Shown here piece after piece: positions 13,267-22,035 of a DNA stretch of 38,570 nucleotides. The stretch lies in contig JAFSWW010000031.1 of the NCBI GenBank assembly GCA_017444345.1, positions 1-38,570 of the forward strand, written 5' to 3'. This DNA is from Synergistaceae bacterium. GTDB taxonomy: Bacteria > Synergistota > Synergistia > Synergistales > Aminobacteriaceae. Position 1 is the first letter of the stretch. Each line of letters starts with the position of its first letter. The translations under genes and the position numbers were made by a program. Below the pieces are notes generated by a model that did no database searches, was not told the origin of the DNA, and was given only the letters and a program-made list of their open reading frames with translations.

Positions 13267-14709
13267 ATGATGAAATATTTGCAAAACATTGGGCGTTCGT
13301 TAATGCTGCCTGTTGCGTGTTTACCTGCTGCGGGGATTCTTTACGGCGTTGGCTACTGGATTGATCCGGCCGGCTGGGGAGCTAATAGTCTTGCTGCTGC
13401 GTTCTGTATTAAAGCTGCGTCGGCTATAATTGATCAAATTCCTGTTTTATTCGCAATCGGAGTATCAATCGGAATGGCTTCGGATAAAGACGGGACTGCG
13501 GCACTTAGCGGGCTTGTTTCGTGGCTCATGATTACGACTCTATTATCGACTAATGCAATTGCTATGTATATGGGAGTCGAGGCTTCACAAGTTCCTGCGG
13601 CATTCGGGAAGATTCAGAATGCTTTTATCGGGATTCTTGCGGGCTTAATCGGTGCGGGCTGCTATAACTCTTTCAAGGATACACAAATGCCGGACTTTCT
13701 TGCGTTTTTCAGCGGCCGCCGTTGTGTTGCGATAATCACTGCTGTAGCGTCAATTATTACGTCTATAATTCTTTATTATTTATGGCCATTGCTTTATAAC
13801 GCGTTAATAAATTTCGGCGAGTCAATTATAAATCTCGGTCCGCTCGGTGCAGGAATTTACGCGATGTTGAACAGGGCATTAATACCGCTTGGCCTCCATC
13901 ATGCATTAAATGCTGTCTTCTGGTTCGACACGGCGGGAATAAATGACTTAAGCAATTTCTGGGCAGGAACGGGGACTCTCGGCGTTACAGGAATGTATAT
14001 GACTGGATTCTTCCCTGTTATGATGTTCGGACTTGTTGCCGGAGCTTATGCAATGTACAGAGCCGCTAAACCCGCAAAAAAGAAAATCGCAGCAAGTTTA
14101 TTAATGGCCGGTGCCTTTGCCTCGTTCTTCACGGGAATAACTGAGCCCATAGAATTCGCCTTCATGTTCTTAGCTCCCGGATTATATTTGATTCATGCAT
14201 TATTGACGGGAATTTCCGCGATAGTCTGTGCTTATCTGCCGGTTCGGTGCGGATTCAATTTCAGCGCGGGAATGATTGATTATATTCTCAGCTTTAAAGC
14301 TCCTATGGCTGTAAATCCTTTATTAATTATTCCGATCGGGCTCGTATTCGGAGTGATTTATTATTTCGTGTTCGCTTGGACAATTAATAAATTTGATCTC
14401 AAGACTCCCGGACGTGAAGACGATGAGGAGTCAAGCGCGAAAAAAGTTAAACTCTCAAATAATAATTTCACGGAAATGGCGCGGGGGATTCTTGAAGGAC
14501 TCGGAGGCTTTGAGAATTTGCAGGAATATGATTACTGCGCTACTAGAATAAGAGTTACTGTTAATGATAATAGCAAGATTGACGAGAATAAATTAAAATC
14601 TTCGGGAGCACTGGGAGTCTTCAGGCCGTCAGAAAAAAATATTCAGGTAGTAATCGGCACAAAAGTACAGTTTGTATTTGACGAACTCAAGAAATTAGCC
14701 GGTAAGTAA
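13267..14709 (+). CDS. nagE: PTS N-acetylglucosamine-specific EIICB component
   Basis: NagE imports N-acetylglucosamine and phosphorylates it to GlcNAc-6-phosphate. Residues 1-375 form the EIIC membrane channel: GRSLMLPVACLPAAGILYGV at the start, GLHHALNAVFWFDTAGIND in the middle (about 217-235) and the family motif GITEPIEFAFMFLAPGLY (about 292-309), followed by LKTPGRED at the domain border. Residues about 395-480 form EIIB, with the phosphorylated Cys in YDYCATRIRV (about 425). There is no EIIA domain, so an EIIA must be supplied by another gene. The match to Escherichia coli NagE over EIIC and the downstream nagB and nagA genes favour GlcNAc over glucose. RBS CAGGAGGG; tandem ATGs at 13267 and 13270. 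Confidence 0.93.
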   Translation: MMKYLQNIGRSLMLPVACLPAAGILYGVGYWIDPAGWGANSLAAAFCIKAASAIIDQIPVLFAIGVSIGMASDKDGTAALSGLVSWLMITTLLSTNAIAMYMGVEASQVPAAFGKIQNAFIGILAGLIGAGCYNSFKDTQMPDFLAFFSGRRCVAIITAVASIITSIILYYLWPLLYNALINFGESIINLGPLGAGIYAMLNRALIPLGLHHALNAVFWFDTAGINDLSNFWAGTGTLGVTGMYMTGFFPVMMFGLVAGAYAMYRAAKPAKKKIAASLLMAGAFASFFTGITEPIEFAFMFLAPGLYLIHALLTGISAIVCAYLPVRCGFNFSAGMIDYILSFKAPMAVNPLLIIPIGLVFGVIYYFVFAWTINKFDLKTPGREDDEESSAKKVKLSNNNFTEMARGILEGLGGFENLQEYDYCATRIRVTVNDNSKIDENKLKSSGALGVFRPSEKNIQVVIGTKVQFVFDELKKLAGK

Positions 14710-14723
14710 GAAAATTTTATTAT

Positions 14724-14756
14724 GCCTCTCTGTAAAACGGGGGGCAATTTTTTTTT
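14724..14756 (+). terminator. Intrinsic terminator of nagE
   Basis: GCCTCTC (14724-14730) pairs with GGGGGGC (14739-14745 region, with G-U pairs) and is followed by nine T. It is strong, so the next gene probably has its own promoter. Confidence 0.75.
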
Positions 14757-14819
14757 GCAGTAAATTTATAATATACTTACTTAATAATTATATATATAAA
14801 TATGGAAGGAAGATTTAAT

Positions 14820-17525
14820 TTGAAATTTGCGAAATTGATCAAAGCGATTTATATTTTTGCGGCGGTTCTGCTGGTTATAAGTCCAGTCAATGCAGAAATT
14901 ATATCAGGCGGCTATACAGTAAACAGCGAACATTATGACCTGATAAAAAGAGTCTTCAAATTTCCTTCTGCTGTCAGTGTAAAGAATGACGGACTCGATG
15001 TTGATATTGATATTCCAGCAAGATTTTATTACTCGGACGGATTTTTTGCGGAAGATCCATATAAATATAATACTCATTTAGCGACGGCTTCCCTTTGTCT
15101 GGCTATGGCGGGATTCTATTCAAACGAGGGCGGCACAGGAAAACTCGCGGATTATTCAAACAAATGGGTAAATATTTATCAATTTATGCAGGATATTGGC
15201 GTGAATGCCGGAGATATTTTCAGGAATAATTATAATTCTATTCAGCCTCAAACTGACAGTATAGGTGTAACAATCGGAAGTAAACAGCTGAAAAATGGCC
15301 GTAAATTAATAATAATTTCGATTCGCGGTTCAAACTATGAGAAAGAATGGGCAAGTAATGTAACTCTAGGAACGTCCGGAGAAGCTCAAGGTTTTGCAAA
15401 TGCTGCTGATATAGTTTTCGAGTCAATTAATAATTACATAAATAATAAGAGTCTCGCTCAAGAAATTAACTCGGGACAAATTGATTTCTGGATTTCGGGT
15501 TATTCACGAGCCGGAGCAACTACAAATCTTACTGCAAAACGCTTAATTGATAAATACGTTACTAAGGGCGGGAATAGAGTTTTTGCTTACTGTAACGAGG
15601 CACCGCAGGGAGGTATAACAAGCGCGGAAAATTCAAACTCTGATTATACTTGCATTCATAATATAATTAACAAGAATGATCTTGTGCCTTATGTTGCGCC
15701 TAAAAATATGTCATTCAAACGTTACGGAGTCGATCACTATATTCCCGGTTCAGACGCGAATTATACGGGCGGAAATTCTGATAATGCATTTTACGAGGCT
15801 GATTCAGGGCAATATTCAACGATTAAAAATAAAATGCGGACTCATCTTGCTGCTATAAATCCTAATATAAAATTTTCTGACAGCTTCACAACTTACGGAA
15901 TAGATACCGGAGTATTTAGTTTTTTCAACGATAAGAAATTTATCAAGACCGGCGATTTTCTGTTAATGAATAATTTTCTCGATCCCTTTCTTGATAGATT
16001 AATAGAATGGTCAGGCACAAACCGTGAAAAATATGTCAGTAATCTTCAAACGGCATTTCGTGATTATATGGCTATAATTTATGATGCCAGTACTGCACAG
16101 ATCGAGCTCTTAAATGAGAGACTGCGGAAATTATGGGATATTGACGTAGGAAAATCTGACGTAATCGGCATTGTATGGTACGCGCTGGGAGAATGGGATA
16201 AACCTGATTTCAAGCACAAAGAATATTACACGAATAAATTAATTAACCTGCTCGAAAAAAATAAATGTTATGACGCTCTGAAACTCACTAACTCAGTAAA
16301 AGACAAACTCATGAGAATAGACCTCCCGAAAATTCTTGATTTTATTATGACGTTTGCTTCTGTAGATTACCGCAATAATTTATATAGCACTAAAGGATTG
16401 ACTCAAATTTTAACGTTTGCTAATAACTCTAAGAATATTTCAATGAATCATTATCCCGAAGTTATACTTGCATGGCTGAGAGCTCAAGACTCTTTATATG
16501 ACAACGAAACAAGCCAAGTTACTGCAAAAAATTATACGCCCGTTCAAATAAGTTTATTAAATAATAATTCAAGCGATGTAATTACTAATATTGCTGAAAT
16601 CCCCGAATTATTCATAGAAAGAGGCTCAGACCCTAAGGCAGCACTACCCGATAAAGTAACAGCAGGTTATACAAACGGGACTATAACAGAACTTGCTATA
16701 ACATGGGACTATTCAAAAGTAAAATATTATTCGCCGACTCATAAATTAGACGGTGATTTATGGCAGGAAGTCGATAATTTAGAAGTTGCCTTACATGAGC
16801 CTGACCCTTTACGAGCAATTTTTACCGGCCAAGTGAATATAAATAATTCAAGCACTGACATTACAGCAAACGTATATATTTCAGGAGCTGACAGACTCGA
16901 CCCGCCCGACTCCTCGCTGCATGATGGAGAATATAACGGCCCTCAAAAAGTTTTGTTAAGCCGCTCAAATGGTGAAAGCAATAATATTTATTATATGATT
17001 TCCGAAATTGTAGAATATGAAGACGGATCACACGGAGGCGGGGGGAATTTGCCTAAACTCTATATAGGAGAAATTACAATCGGTGAATACGGACTCACTG
17101 AAGAGAAACAATATCATCTTATAGCATATACTGAAAGCCAAGAAGACAACACAGCAGACAGTGAGACTCTAATATGGTATATCAAGATTAAGCCCTTGCA
17201 GTCAGAAGATTTAACGAGCGAATATGCAAGCAATACTACAGCAAAAATATTTACTCTTTCAAGAGATTTTGCGGTCTGCTGGCGTGTTGATAAAGAAAAT
17301 ATAACTTTTTCAGAGTCAAATAATTCTGATTCTGATTCAGAGAAGGCAGGCAACTCAATATTTATTAACAGTCCTTCAGAGTCAGAGAATATCGCAGCGA
17401 AAATCTTTAATTTCTCAGTAGTAACTATAGCAGGCACAACAAAACGCGGAGTCTATCAAATTCCCGTTCAGATTTCTACGGACGGCGGAGAGTCTTGGCT
17501 TAATGAGAAAATAATAACCGTTTGA
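14820..17525 (+). CDS. Secreted lipase-like alpha/beta hydrolase with C-terminal Ig/chitobiase-like domains
   Basis: I chose TTG at 14820 because GGAAGGAAGA lies 7 bases before it; the ATG at 14802 would overlap that site. The result is about 901 residues with a signal peptide (MKFAKLIKAIYIFAAVLLVI then SPVNA, cleavage near residue 25). An alpha/beta-hydrolase domain of the lipase class 3 type follows: a strand ending IISIRGSN, then the nucleophile elbow GYSRAGA (Ser near residue 228) and NDLVPYV. The C-terminal third has an Ig-like segment (about 600-680) and a chitobiase C-terminal-like segment starting PPDSSLHDGEYNGP (about 695). The substrate is unknown. The frame stops at TGA 17523-17525, but a sorting tail continues in the +1 frame. 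Its place between nagE and nagBA may be incidental or may reflect use of host glycans. Confidence 0.75.
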   Translation: MKFAKLIKAIYIFAAVLLVISPVNAEIISGGYTVNSEHYDLIKRVFKFPSAVSVKNDGLDVDIDIPARFYYSDGFFAEDPYKYNTHLATASLCLAMAGFYSNEGGTGKLADYSNKWVNIYQFMQDIGVNAGDIFRNNYNSIQPQTDSIGVTIGSKQLKNGRKLIIISIRGSNYEKEWASNVTLGTSGEAQGFANAADIVFESINNYINNKSLAQEINSGQIDFWISGYSRAGATTNLTAKRLIDKYVTKGGNRVFAYCNEAPQGGITSAENSNSDYTCIHNIINKNDLVPYVAPKNMSFKRYGVDHYIPGSDANYTGGNSDNAFYEADSGQYSTIKNKMRTHLAAINPNIKFSDSFTTYGIDTGVFSFFNDKKFIKTGDFLLMNNFLDPFLDRLIEWSGTNREKYVSNLQTAFRDYMAIIYDASTAQIELLNERLRKLWDIDVGKSDVIGIVWYALGEWDKPDFKHKEYYTNKLINLLEKNKCYDALKLTNSVKDKLMRIDLPKILDFIMTFASVDYRNNLYSTKGLTQILTFANNSKNISMNHYPEVILAWLRAQDSLYDNETSQVTAKNYTPVQISLLNNNSSDVITNIAEIPELFIERGSDPKAALPDKVTAGYTNGTITELAITWDYSKVKYYSPTHKLDGDLWQEVDNLEVALHEPDPLRAIFTGQVNINNSSTDITANVYISGADRLDPPDSSLHDGEYNGPQKVLLSRSNGESNNIYYMISEIVEYEDGSHGGGGNLPKLYIGEITIGEYGLTEEKQYHLIAYTESQEDNTADSETLIWYIKIKPLQSEDLTSEYASNTTAKIFTLSRDFAVCWRVDKENITFSESNNSDSDSEKAGNSIFINSPSESENIAAKIFNFSVVTIAGTTKRGVYQIPVQISTDGGESWLNEKIITV

Positions 17526-17661
17526 GCTCGCAAGAAATTCCGGCGATAATGAATCAGAAATAATAAACTTTTCCGGCGGTTCGGGCGGAGGCTGTAATAT
17601 CGGCTTGAGTGTATTCGCGCTCTGTCTTGCATTGTTAATCATGAGACGTGAATCACACTAA
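17522..17661 (+). pseudogene. Out-of-frame Synergist-CTERM-like sorting tail of the secreted hydrolase
   Basis: Just past the TGA, the +1 frame reads about 45 codons ending at TAA 17659-17661. It contains an acidic linker, a Gly/Ser-rich Cys motif (FSGGSGGGCNIG), a hydrophobic helix (LSVFALCLALLIM) and a basic end (RRESH). That is the layout of the Synergist-CTERM sorting signal. Removing one T from GTTTGA (17520-17525) would join it in frame to the hydrolase. It may be a real mutation, a sequencing error or a frameshift event during translation. Confidence 0.75.
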
Positions 17662-17680
17662 AAAATTTTTATGAGTCATT

Positions 17681-17716
17681 GCCCTTGCGATTCAGTTCGT
17701 GAGGGCGTTATTTTTT
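17681..17716 (+). terminator. Intrinsic terminator after the hydrolase gene
   Basis: GCCCT (17681-17685) pairs with AGGGC (17702-17706), followed by GTTATTTTTT. It separates the hydrolase from nagB. The spacer 17717-17786 has only AT-rich repeats of the TTATTA kind and no clear promoter. Confidence 0.7.
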
Positions 17717-17786
17717 CCGGCATTCATAATACAATATCAGCAATATATTTATTATTTATTATTTATTCAGAAGGGGCTATATAATC

Positions 17787-18521
17787 ATGAGAGTCTATAT
17801 CACAAAAAATTATGACGAAATGAGCCGTAAAGCTGCTAATATAATTTCTGCGCAGATAATTCTTAAACCTGACTGCGTACTGGGACTTGCTACAGGGGCG
17901 ACTCCGCTGGGAATATATAATCAATTAGTCGAATGGTATAACAAGGGCGATCTAAATTTTTCAGAAGTCATCACTATAAATCTTGACGAGTACAGGGGAC
18001 TCGGTGCAGAGAGCGAACAGAGTTATATATCTTACATGCGCAAAAATTTATTTGACCGGGTCAATCTCAAGAGCGAAAATGTACACTTGCCGGACGGTAG
18101 AAATTTAGACAGTATAGAGGCCTGCAGATTATATAATAATTTACTCGCAAAAATAGGCCGTCAAGACTTGCAATTATTAGGGCTCGGCAGAAATGGGCAT
18201 ATAGGCTTTAACGAACCCGGCGAATTTTTCGAGAAAGATGTTCACTGCGTCGAATTAACACAAAGCACTGTAGACGCTAATAAAAAATTTTTCCAAGCCG
18301 GCAAAGAAGTCCCGACTCATGCGTACACTATGGGAATAAGATCAATCTTGCGTGCTAAAAAAATTTTAGTTGCTGCTTCAGGTGAAGACAAGGCCGACGC
18401 GGTTTATAAAGTTTTTTACGGGGCTGTAACTCCTAAAGTACCCGGCTCAATTCTGCAATTACATAATGATGTTATACTTGTCTGTGATGAGGGGGCTTTC
18501 TCGAAATGCAAAATTATATAA
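17787..18521 (+). CDS. nagB: Glucosamine-6-phosphate deaminase
   Basis: NagB converts glucosamine-6-phosphate to fructose-6-phosphate and ammonia in the cytosol, the last step of GlcNAc breakdown. The 244-residue protein is of the short bacterial type. Visible motifs: LGLATGATPLGIYNQLV (about 34-50), the catalytic INLDEYRGL (about 67-75, Asp-Glu) and GRNGHIGFNEPG (about 134-145, catalytic His). Ala-Tyr-Thr-Met-Gly-Ile near 177-182 is also conserved. The longer C-terminal allosteric part of E. coli NagB is missing, as in Gram-positive-type enzymes. The ribosome binding site is AGAAGGGG. The 3' end overlaps nagA by 16 bases, indicating translational coupling. Confidence 0.96.
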   Translation: MRVYITKNYDEMSRKAANIISAQIILKPDCVLGLATGATPLGIYNQLVEWYNKGDLNFSEVITINLDEYRGLGAESEQSYISYMRKNLFDRVNLKSENVHLPDGRNLDSIEACRLYNNLLAKIGRQDLQLLGLGRNGHIGFNEPGEFFEKDVHCVELTQSTVDANKKFFQAGKEVPTHAYTMGIRSILRAKKILVAASGEDKADAVYKVFYGAVTPKVPGSILQLHNDVILVCDEGAFSKCKII

Positions 18522-19624
18522 TCACGAACGGTTTTATTTTCAGGCCGGACTGCAATTTTCACACGGGGGATCTTTACACATCAAGCGAATTCATAACGGG
18601 CGAGTCAAATTCTGACGCAAAAATTATTGACGCTCAAGATTTATATATAATTCCGGGACTCACTGATATTCACTTTCACGGCTGTAAGGGTCATGATTTC
18701 TGCGATGGAACTATAGAATCTCTCAAAGCAATTACAGAATATCAAAACTCTATCGGAGTCGCTAATATATGCCCGGCAAGTATGACTCTCCCGGAAAATG
18801 AATTAACACGAATCATGAAAAACGCCGCAAAATTTCACGAGACCTGCCCGGCACTTGTCGGAATAAATTTAGAAGGCCCGTTTATATCTCGTGCAAAAAT
18901 GGGAGCGCAAAATCCTTCTTATATAATAAGGCCTGACTCAAAAATGTTAGCCCGCCTTCAGAGTTCAGCGAATAATTTAATAAAATTTGCCGTAATAGCT
19001 CCTGAAGTTGACGGGGCATTTGATTTTATTAACGAGTCTAAGAATATCGCAAAAATTTCTATAGGTCATACAGCCTGCGATTATAATATTGCTGATAAAG
19101 CATTCAAGCTCGGAGCCGAACACGTTACGCACTTATATAATGCAATGAACGGAATTAATCACAGAGAACCCGGCCCGGTGATTTCAGCACTCGAAAATAA
19201 AAACGTAATGATCGAGTTAATTTGCGACGGGATTCACGTTGACCCGGCTGTAATGCGAATGACTCTAAAACTTTTCGGCGATGATAGAGTTATATTCATA
19301 AGCGACTCAATGGAAGCTGCAGGAATGCCGGACGGAGTTTATGAACTGGGCGGGCAGAAAGTTATAAAAAATGGCGATAAGGCACTATTACAGGATAATA
19401 AAACAATTGCGGGAAGTGTTACGAGTTTGACTCAAGGAATGATCAAGGCAGCAAAATTTATGAATATCAAACTAGAAAGCGCGGTAAAATGTTCAGCCGT
19501 GAATCCTGCTAAAGCTATAAATCTTGACGCGGGAATAATAGCACCGGGCAAGCTAGCAAATTTTTTCGCACTCGACAAAGATTTTAATATCAAATGGGTA
19601 ATGAATCGCGGGATAATTATTTAA
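18506..19624 (+). CDS. nagA: N-acetylglucosamine-6-phosphate deacetylase
   Basis: NagA removes the acetyl group from GlcNAc-6-phosphate, feeding NagB. The 372-residue amidohydrolase shows PGLTDIHFHGCKGHDF (about 50-65, His-x-His), NLEGPFISRAKMGAQNP (about 127-143, metal-binding Glu), IGHTACD (about 187-193), VTHLYNAMNGINHREPG (about 207-223) and the catalytic Asp in ISDSMEAAG (about 269-277). It overlaps the end of nagB, in the same operon. The order nagE, hydrolase, nagB, nagA places import and catabolism together, although terminators separate nagE and the hydrolase from nagBA. Confidence 0.96.
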   Translation: MQNYIITNGFIFRPDCNFHTGDLYTSSEFITGESNSDAKIIDAQDLYIIPGLTDIHFHGCKGHDFCDGTIESLKAITEYQNSIGVANICPASMTLPENELTRIMKNAAKFHETCPALVGINLEGPFISRAKMGAQNPSYIIRPDSKMLARLQSSANNLIKFAVIAPEVDGAFDFINESKNIAKISIGHTACDYNIADKAFKLGAEHVTHLYNAMNGINHREPGPVISALENKNVMIELICDGIHVDPAVMRMTLKLFGDDRVIFISDSMEAAGMPDGVYELGGQKVIKNGDKALLQDNKTIAGSVTSLTQGMIKAAKFMNIKLESAVKCSAVNPAKAINLDAGIIAPGKLANFFALDKDFNIKWVMNRGIII

Positions 19625-19632
19625 TAATAAAT

Positions 19633-19670
19633 TCCCAGTCTGAATCTCTTAAGCAAGACTCAAACTGGGA
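19633..19670. terminator. Bidirectional terminator between nagA and the methyltransferase gene
   Basis: TCCCAGT (19633-19639) pairs with ACTGGGA (19664-19670). T-rich sequence follows on the plus strand (ATCTTATTTTATT), and the two flanking genes converge here. Confidence 0.65.
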
Positions 19671-19675
19671 GAATC

Positions 19676-20516
19676 TTATTTTATTATTGCAAGAGAAATA
19701 TTATCACCGATCGGCATTTTATGAAGTTTTGCGCCGAGTTCGAACTCAAAATCTTTTACTGCCTGCTCAACATTTGGATATGCATCGCTGAAATAATCAT
19801 GAATGAGAATAATTCCGCCATTAGACATTAACGGATAAAAGAATCTCAATCCCTGCAAAGTAGGCTCGTATAAATCCATATCAAGATTTACAAATGCGAA
19901 CGAGTCATTAATTCCCTGCGCAGTATCTGGGAATCTTCCGACTTTGAGAATTATATTATCTTGATTGGGCATTTTGGCGAGGACTTCAGAAATATTTACA
20001 TTTTTCATATAGTCAGCTGAAGTCATTGACTCTTTTTGTTCTCGTGAAATATCATAATCAGTGAAGCCGTCAAATGTATCGAATAAATAACACTTTCTAT
20101 CAGGAAAATTTTTATTGATGTGTTTTGCAAAATCTCCCTTATAAACTCCGGCCTCTGCTACTGAACCGCAAATATTTTCTTTATAGACTCTTTCGGCGAA
20201 TCTCTGAAGGAATAATATACGCGCTTGCATGAGAATTTGCACAAAGGTTTTATTAATTCTATGTTCAGGAATTCCTAAATTTTTTAGCTGTTCAGAAACT
20301 TCATCAAAACCCATTGACGTGCCTAGAATAACAACAACATCATCAAGTGATTTCAATATTTCAGGTGAGCGGACTTCTAAACCTAGTACCCCCCCCCCCC
20401 CCTGCGTATTTTGTCGTATCATTGTCCACGAAACATAGCACATCGTAATAATTTTTTGCCATGTTATAGACATGTCTTCCAGTGCTGCCAACTCCCCAGC
20501 AAATAGCTTTCTGCAA
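19676..20516 (-). CDS. TylF/macrocin-O-methyltransferase family SAM methyltransferase with frameshifting poly-G tract (apparent OFF phase)
   Basis: The C-terminal half is a TylF-type SAM methyltransferase: GSVAEAGVYKGDFAKHI (SAM-binding loop), LFDTFDGF, VNLDMDLYEPT and GGIILIHDYF are all present. TylF relatives O-methylate sugars in antibiotics and surface glycans. The N-terminus is a short Rossmann-like domain. Read from TTG 20514-20516, eight bases after AGGAGG, it gives ICWGVGSTGRHVYNMAKNYY then DVLCFVDNDTTKYAGG. A run of 14 G (complement of 20389-20402) then shifts the frame, and translation would stop at 20361 after 51 residues. With 13 or 16 G the two parts join into about 279 residues (continuing VLGLEVRSPEILKSL). 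The apparent open frame that begins further in at an internal ATG in the methyltransferase phase lacks the GxGxxG fold and a ribosome binding site, so I reject that start. Confidence 0.8.
20389..20402 (-). repeat. Homopolymer G14 tract (C14 on plus strand) inside the methyltransferase gene
   Basis: Fourteen G on the coding strand fall between the N-terminal Rossmann-like domain and the methyltransferase domain. At this length the two are out of frame; lengths equal to 1 modulo 3 (10, 13, 16) restore it. Confidence 0.9.
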
Positions 20517-20544
20517 TTTTTTGACCTCCTATAAAATTATTAAT

Positions 20545-20581
20545 AAATCCCCGCCCGATATATTTTCAGACTCAGACGGGG
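20545..20581 (-). terminator. Weak terminator-like hairpin after rnfB
   Basis: On the minus strand CCCCG and CGGGG are separated by a 23-base loop and followed by ATTTATTAATAATTTT. It is weak, so read-through from the rnf operon into the methyltransferase gene is possible. Confidence 0.35.
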
Positions 20582-20590
20582 AATAAATTT

Positions 20591-21424
20591 TTATGCTGAT
20601 TTCTGCAATACTTCTATACTTTCTCCGGTCTTAATGCACTTGGCCGGACATTTCGCCGCACATCTTCCGCACTTAATGCACTTGGATTGATCTATTACGG
20701 CTAAATTATTATTTATCTCTATAGCTTGAGCAGGGCAAATCTTAGCACATACTCCGCAGCCTATACAGCCAGCACTGCAAACACTTTTTACTGCCGGGCC
20801 CTTCCAGTGTGAATTACAAGCTACAATAATATCTGCTGTAACAGGCTCAAGACACAACATAGCTTTAGGGCATGCCTCAACACAAGCTCCGCAGCCTACA
20901 CATTTTTTAATATTGACTTTAGGGAGACCGTCTTCACCCATTGAGAGCGCGCCGAACTGACAGACTTTAACACAAGTTCCCAGCCCTACACAGCCAAACG
21001 GGCAGGCATTCGGAGATCCCCCGGGAATTGTTACAGCCGAGCGGCAGTCGTTAATCCCTTCATAGACTAATTGACGCGGTGAACACTCTTTTGTGCCTTT
21101 GCAGCGTAAAAACGCTCTTAACGGTACAGACTCGCCCGCAGCAACTCCCATGATGGCCGCAATTTTTTCTGTTACTGCAGCTCCGCCGACCGAGCATTTA
21201 TTTACCGGCGCACCCTCGTTAACGACTCCTGAAGCGTACCCATCACAGCCCGGATAACCGCAGCCCCCGCAATTTGCCCCCGGTAATGCCGCACGAATTA
21301 AGCCGATTCTCTCGTCCTGATGTACTCTGAAGACTATAGAAGCTACAGCAAGAAGGACTCCAAAGATTCCGCCCATTATTCCCATTAAAGCAAGAGGTGC
21401 AATCATTACGTGTGAAATATTCAT
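20591..21424 (-). CDS. rnfB: Ion-translocating oxidoreductase complex subunit B (Fe-S protein)
   Basis: RnfB passes electrons from ferredoxin into the membrane Rnf complex. The 277 residues begin with one membrane helix (about 5-28). Next is the Fe-S domain motif GANCGGCGYPGCDGYA (about 50-65), and then several ferredoxin-like cluster motifs: CPFGCVGLGTCVKVC, CVGCGACVEACP, CIGCGVCAKICP and CIKCGRCAAKCP. It is last in the rnfCDGEAB order and lies 21 bases after rnfA. The extended set of clusters resembles RnfB of clostridial ferredoxin:NAD+ oxidoreductases. Confidence 0.96.
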   Translation of the reverse strand: MNISHVMIAPLALMGIMGGIFGVLLAVASIVFRVHQDERIGLIRAALPGANCGGCGYPGCDGYASGVVNEGAPVNKCSVGGAAVTEKIAAIMGVAAGESVPLRAFLRCKGTKECSPRQLVYEGINDCRSAVTIPGGSPNACPFGCVGLGTCVKVCQFGALSMGEDGLPKVNIKKCVGCGACVEACPKAMLCLEPVTADIIVACNSHWKGPAVKSVCSAGCIGCGVCAKICPAQAIEINNNLAVIDQSKCIKCGRCAAKCPAKCIKTGESIEVLQKSA

Positions 21425-21445
21425 ATTTATATAAGCCTCCCTACT

Positions 21446-22033
21446 TTATTTTATTATTCCGGTGAATCCCATAAAAGCTATTGACATTAACCCAGCTGTA
21501 ATTAACGCCATCGGGAGTCCCTTAAGAGCTGCCGGCATTCCCTCATTCTCTTCTATGCGTTCACGAATTCCAGCCATTAAAGAAATCGCAAGCAAGAATC
21601 CCAGTGACGAACCTAACGCGTTTACAAGTGATGCCGCCAAACCGTAGCCCTCATTCATGTTTAAGACTGCTACACCGAGAACTGCGCAATTTGTAGTAAT
21701 CAAAGGCAAAAAGATTCCCAGTGATTTATACAGAGTCGGATTTAATTTCTTTAATGCAAGCTCAACAAATTGAACTAGGGCAGCAATTACTAATATAAAT
21801 GAAAGTGTATATAAATATTCAAGATGTAGGGGAACTAGCAAATAATTATAAGTCAGCCATGTCATTAACGACGCAAGCACGATAACGAACACAACAGCCG
21901 CGCCCATTCCCTGAGCAGTCTTCAATTTCGAGCTAACACCCATAAACGGACAGCAGCCGAGAAAGCGAGACAATAATATATTATGCACAAATATAGAGCT
22001 CAAGAATAACAAAAATAGTTCTGTCATAGTCAT
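21446..22033 (-). CDS. rnfA: Ion-translocating oxidoreductase complex subunit A
   Basis: RnfA is a six-helix inner-membrane subunit. The 195-residue length is standard. Visible family features are an early NILLSRFLGCCPFMGVS with the conserved Cys pair (about 19-35) and LITTNCAVLGVA (about 112-123), whose Cys helps bind the intramembrane iron centre shared with RnfE. It starts two bases after the rnfE stop, with GAGGCG as ribosome binding site. Confidence 0.96.
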   Translation of the reverse strand: MTMTELFLLFLSSIFVHNILLSRFLGCCPFMGVSSKLKTAQGMGAAVVFVIVLASLMTWLTYNYLLVPLHLEYLYTLSFILVIAALVQFVELALKKLNPTLYKSLGIFLPLITTNCAVLGVAVLNMNEGYGLAASLVNALGSSLGFLLAISLMAGIRERIEENEGMPAALKGLPMALITAGLMSIAFMGFTGIIK

Positions 22034-22035
22034 AA

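Noticed and set aside
14802-14819. ATG start of the secreted hydrolase
   Set aside because: The ATG lies at the beginning of the GGAAGGAAGA ribosome binding site; TTG 14820 has the correct spacing and gives a clean signal peptide.
19676-20491. Methyltransferase starting at an internal ATG (MAALEDMSITW) in the same phase as the catalytic domain
   Set aside because: The residues before the G tract in that phase resemble nothing. The other phase gives a clear GxGxxG Rossmann domain and a ribosome binding site, so this start is an artefact of the frameshift.
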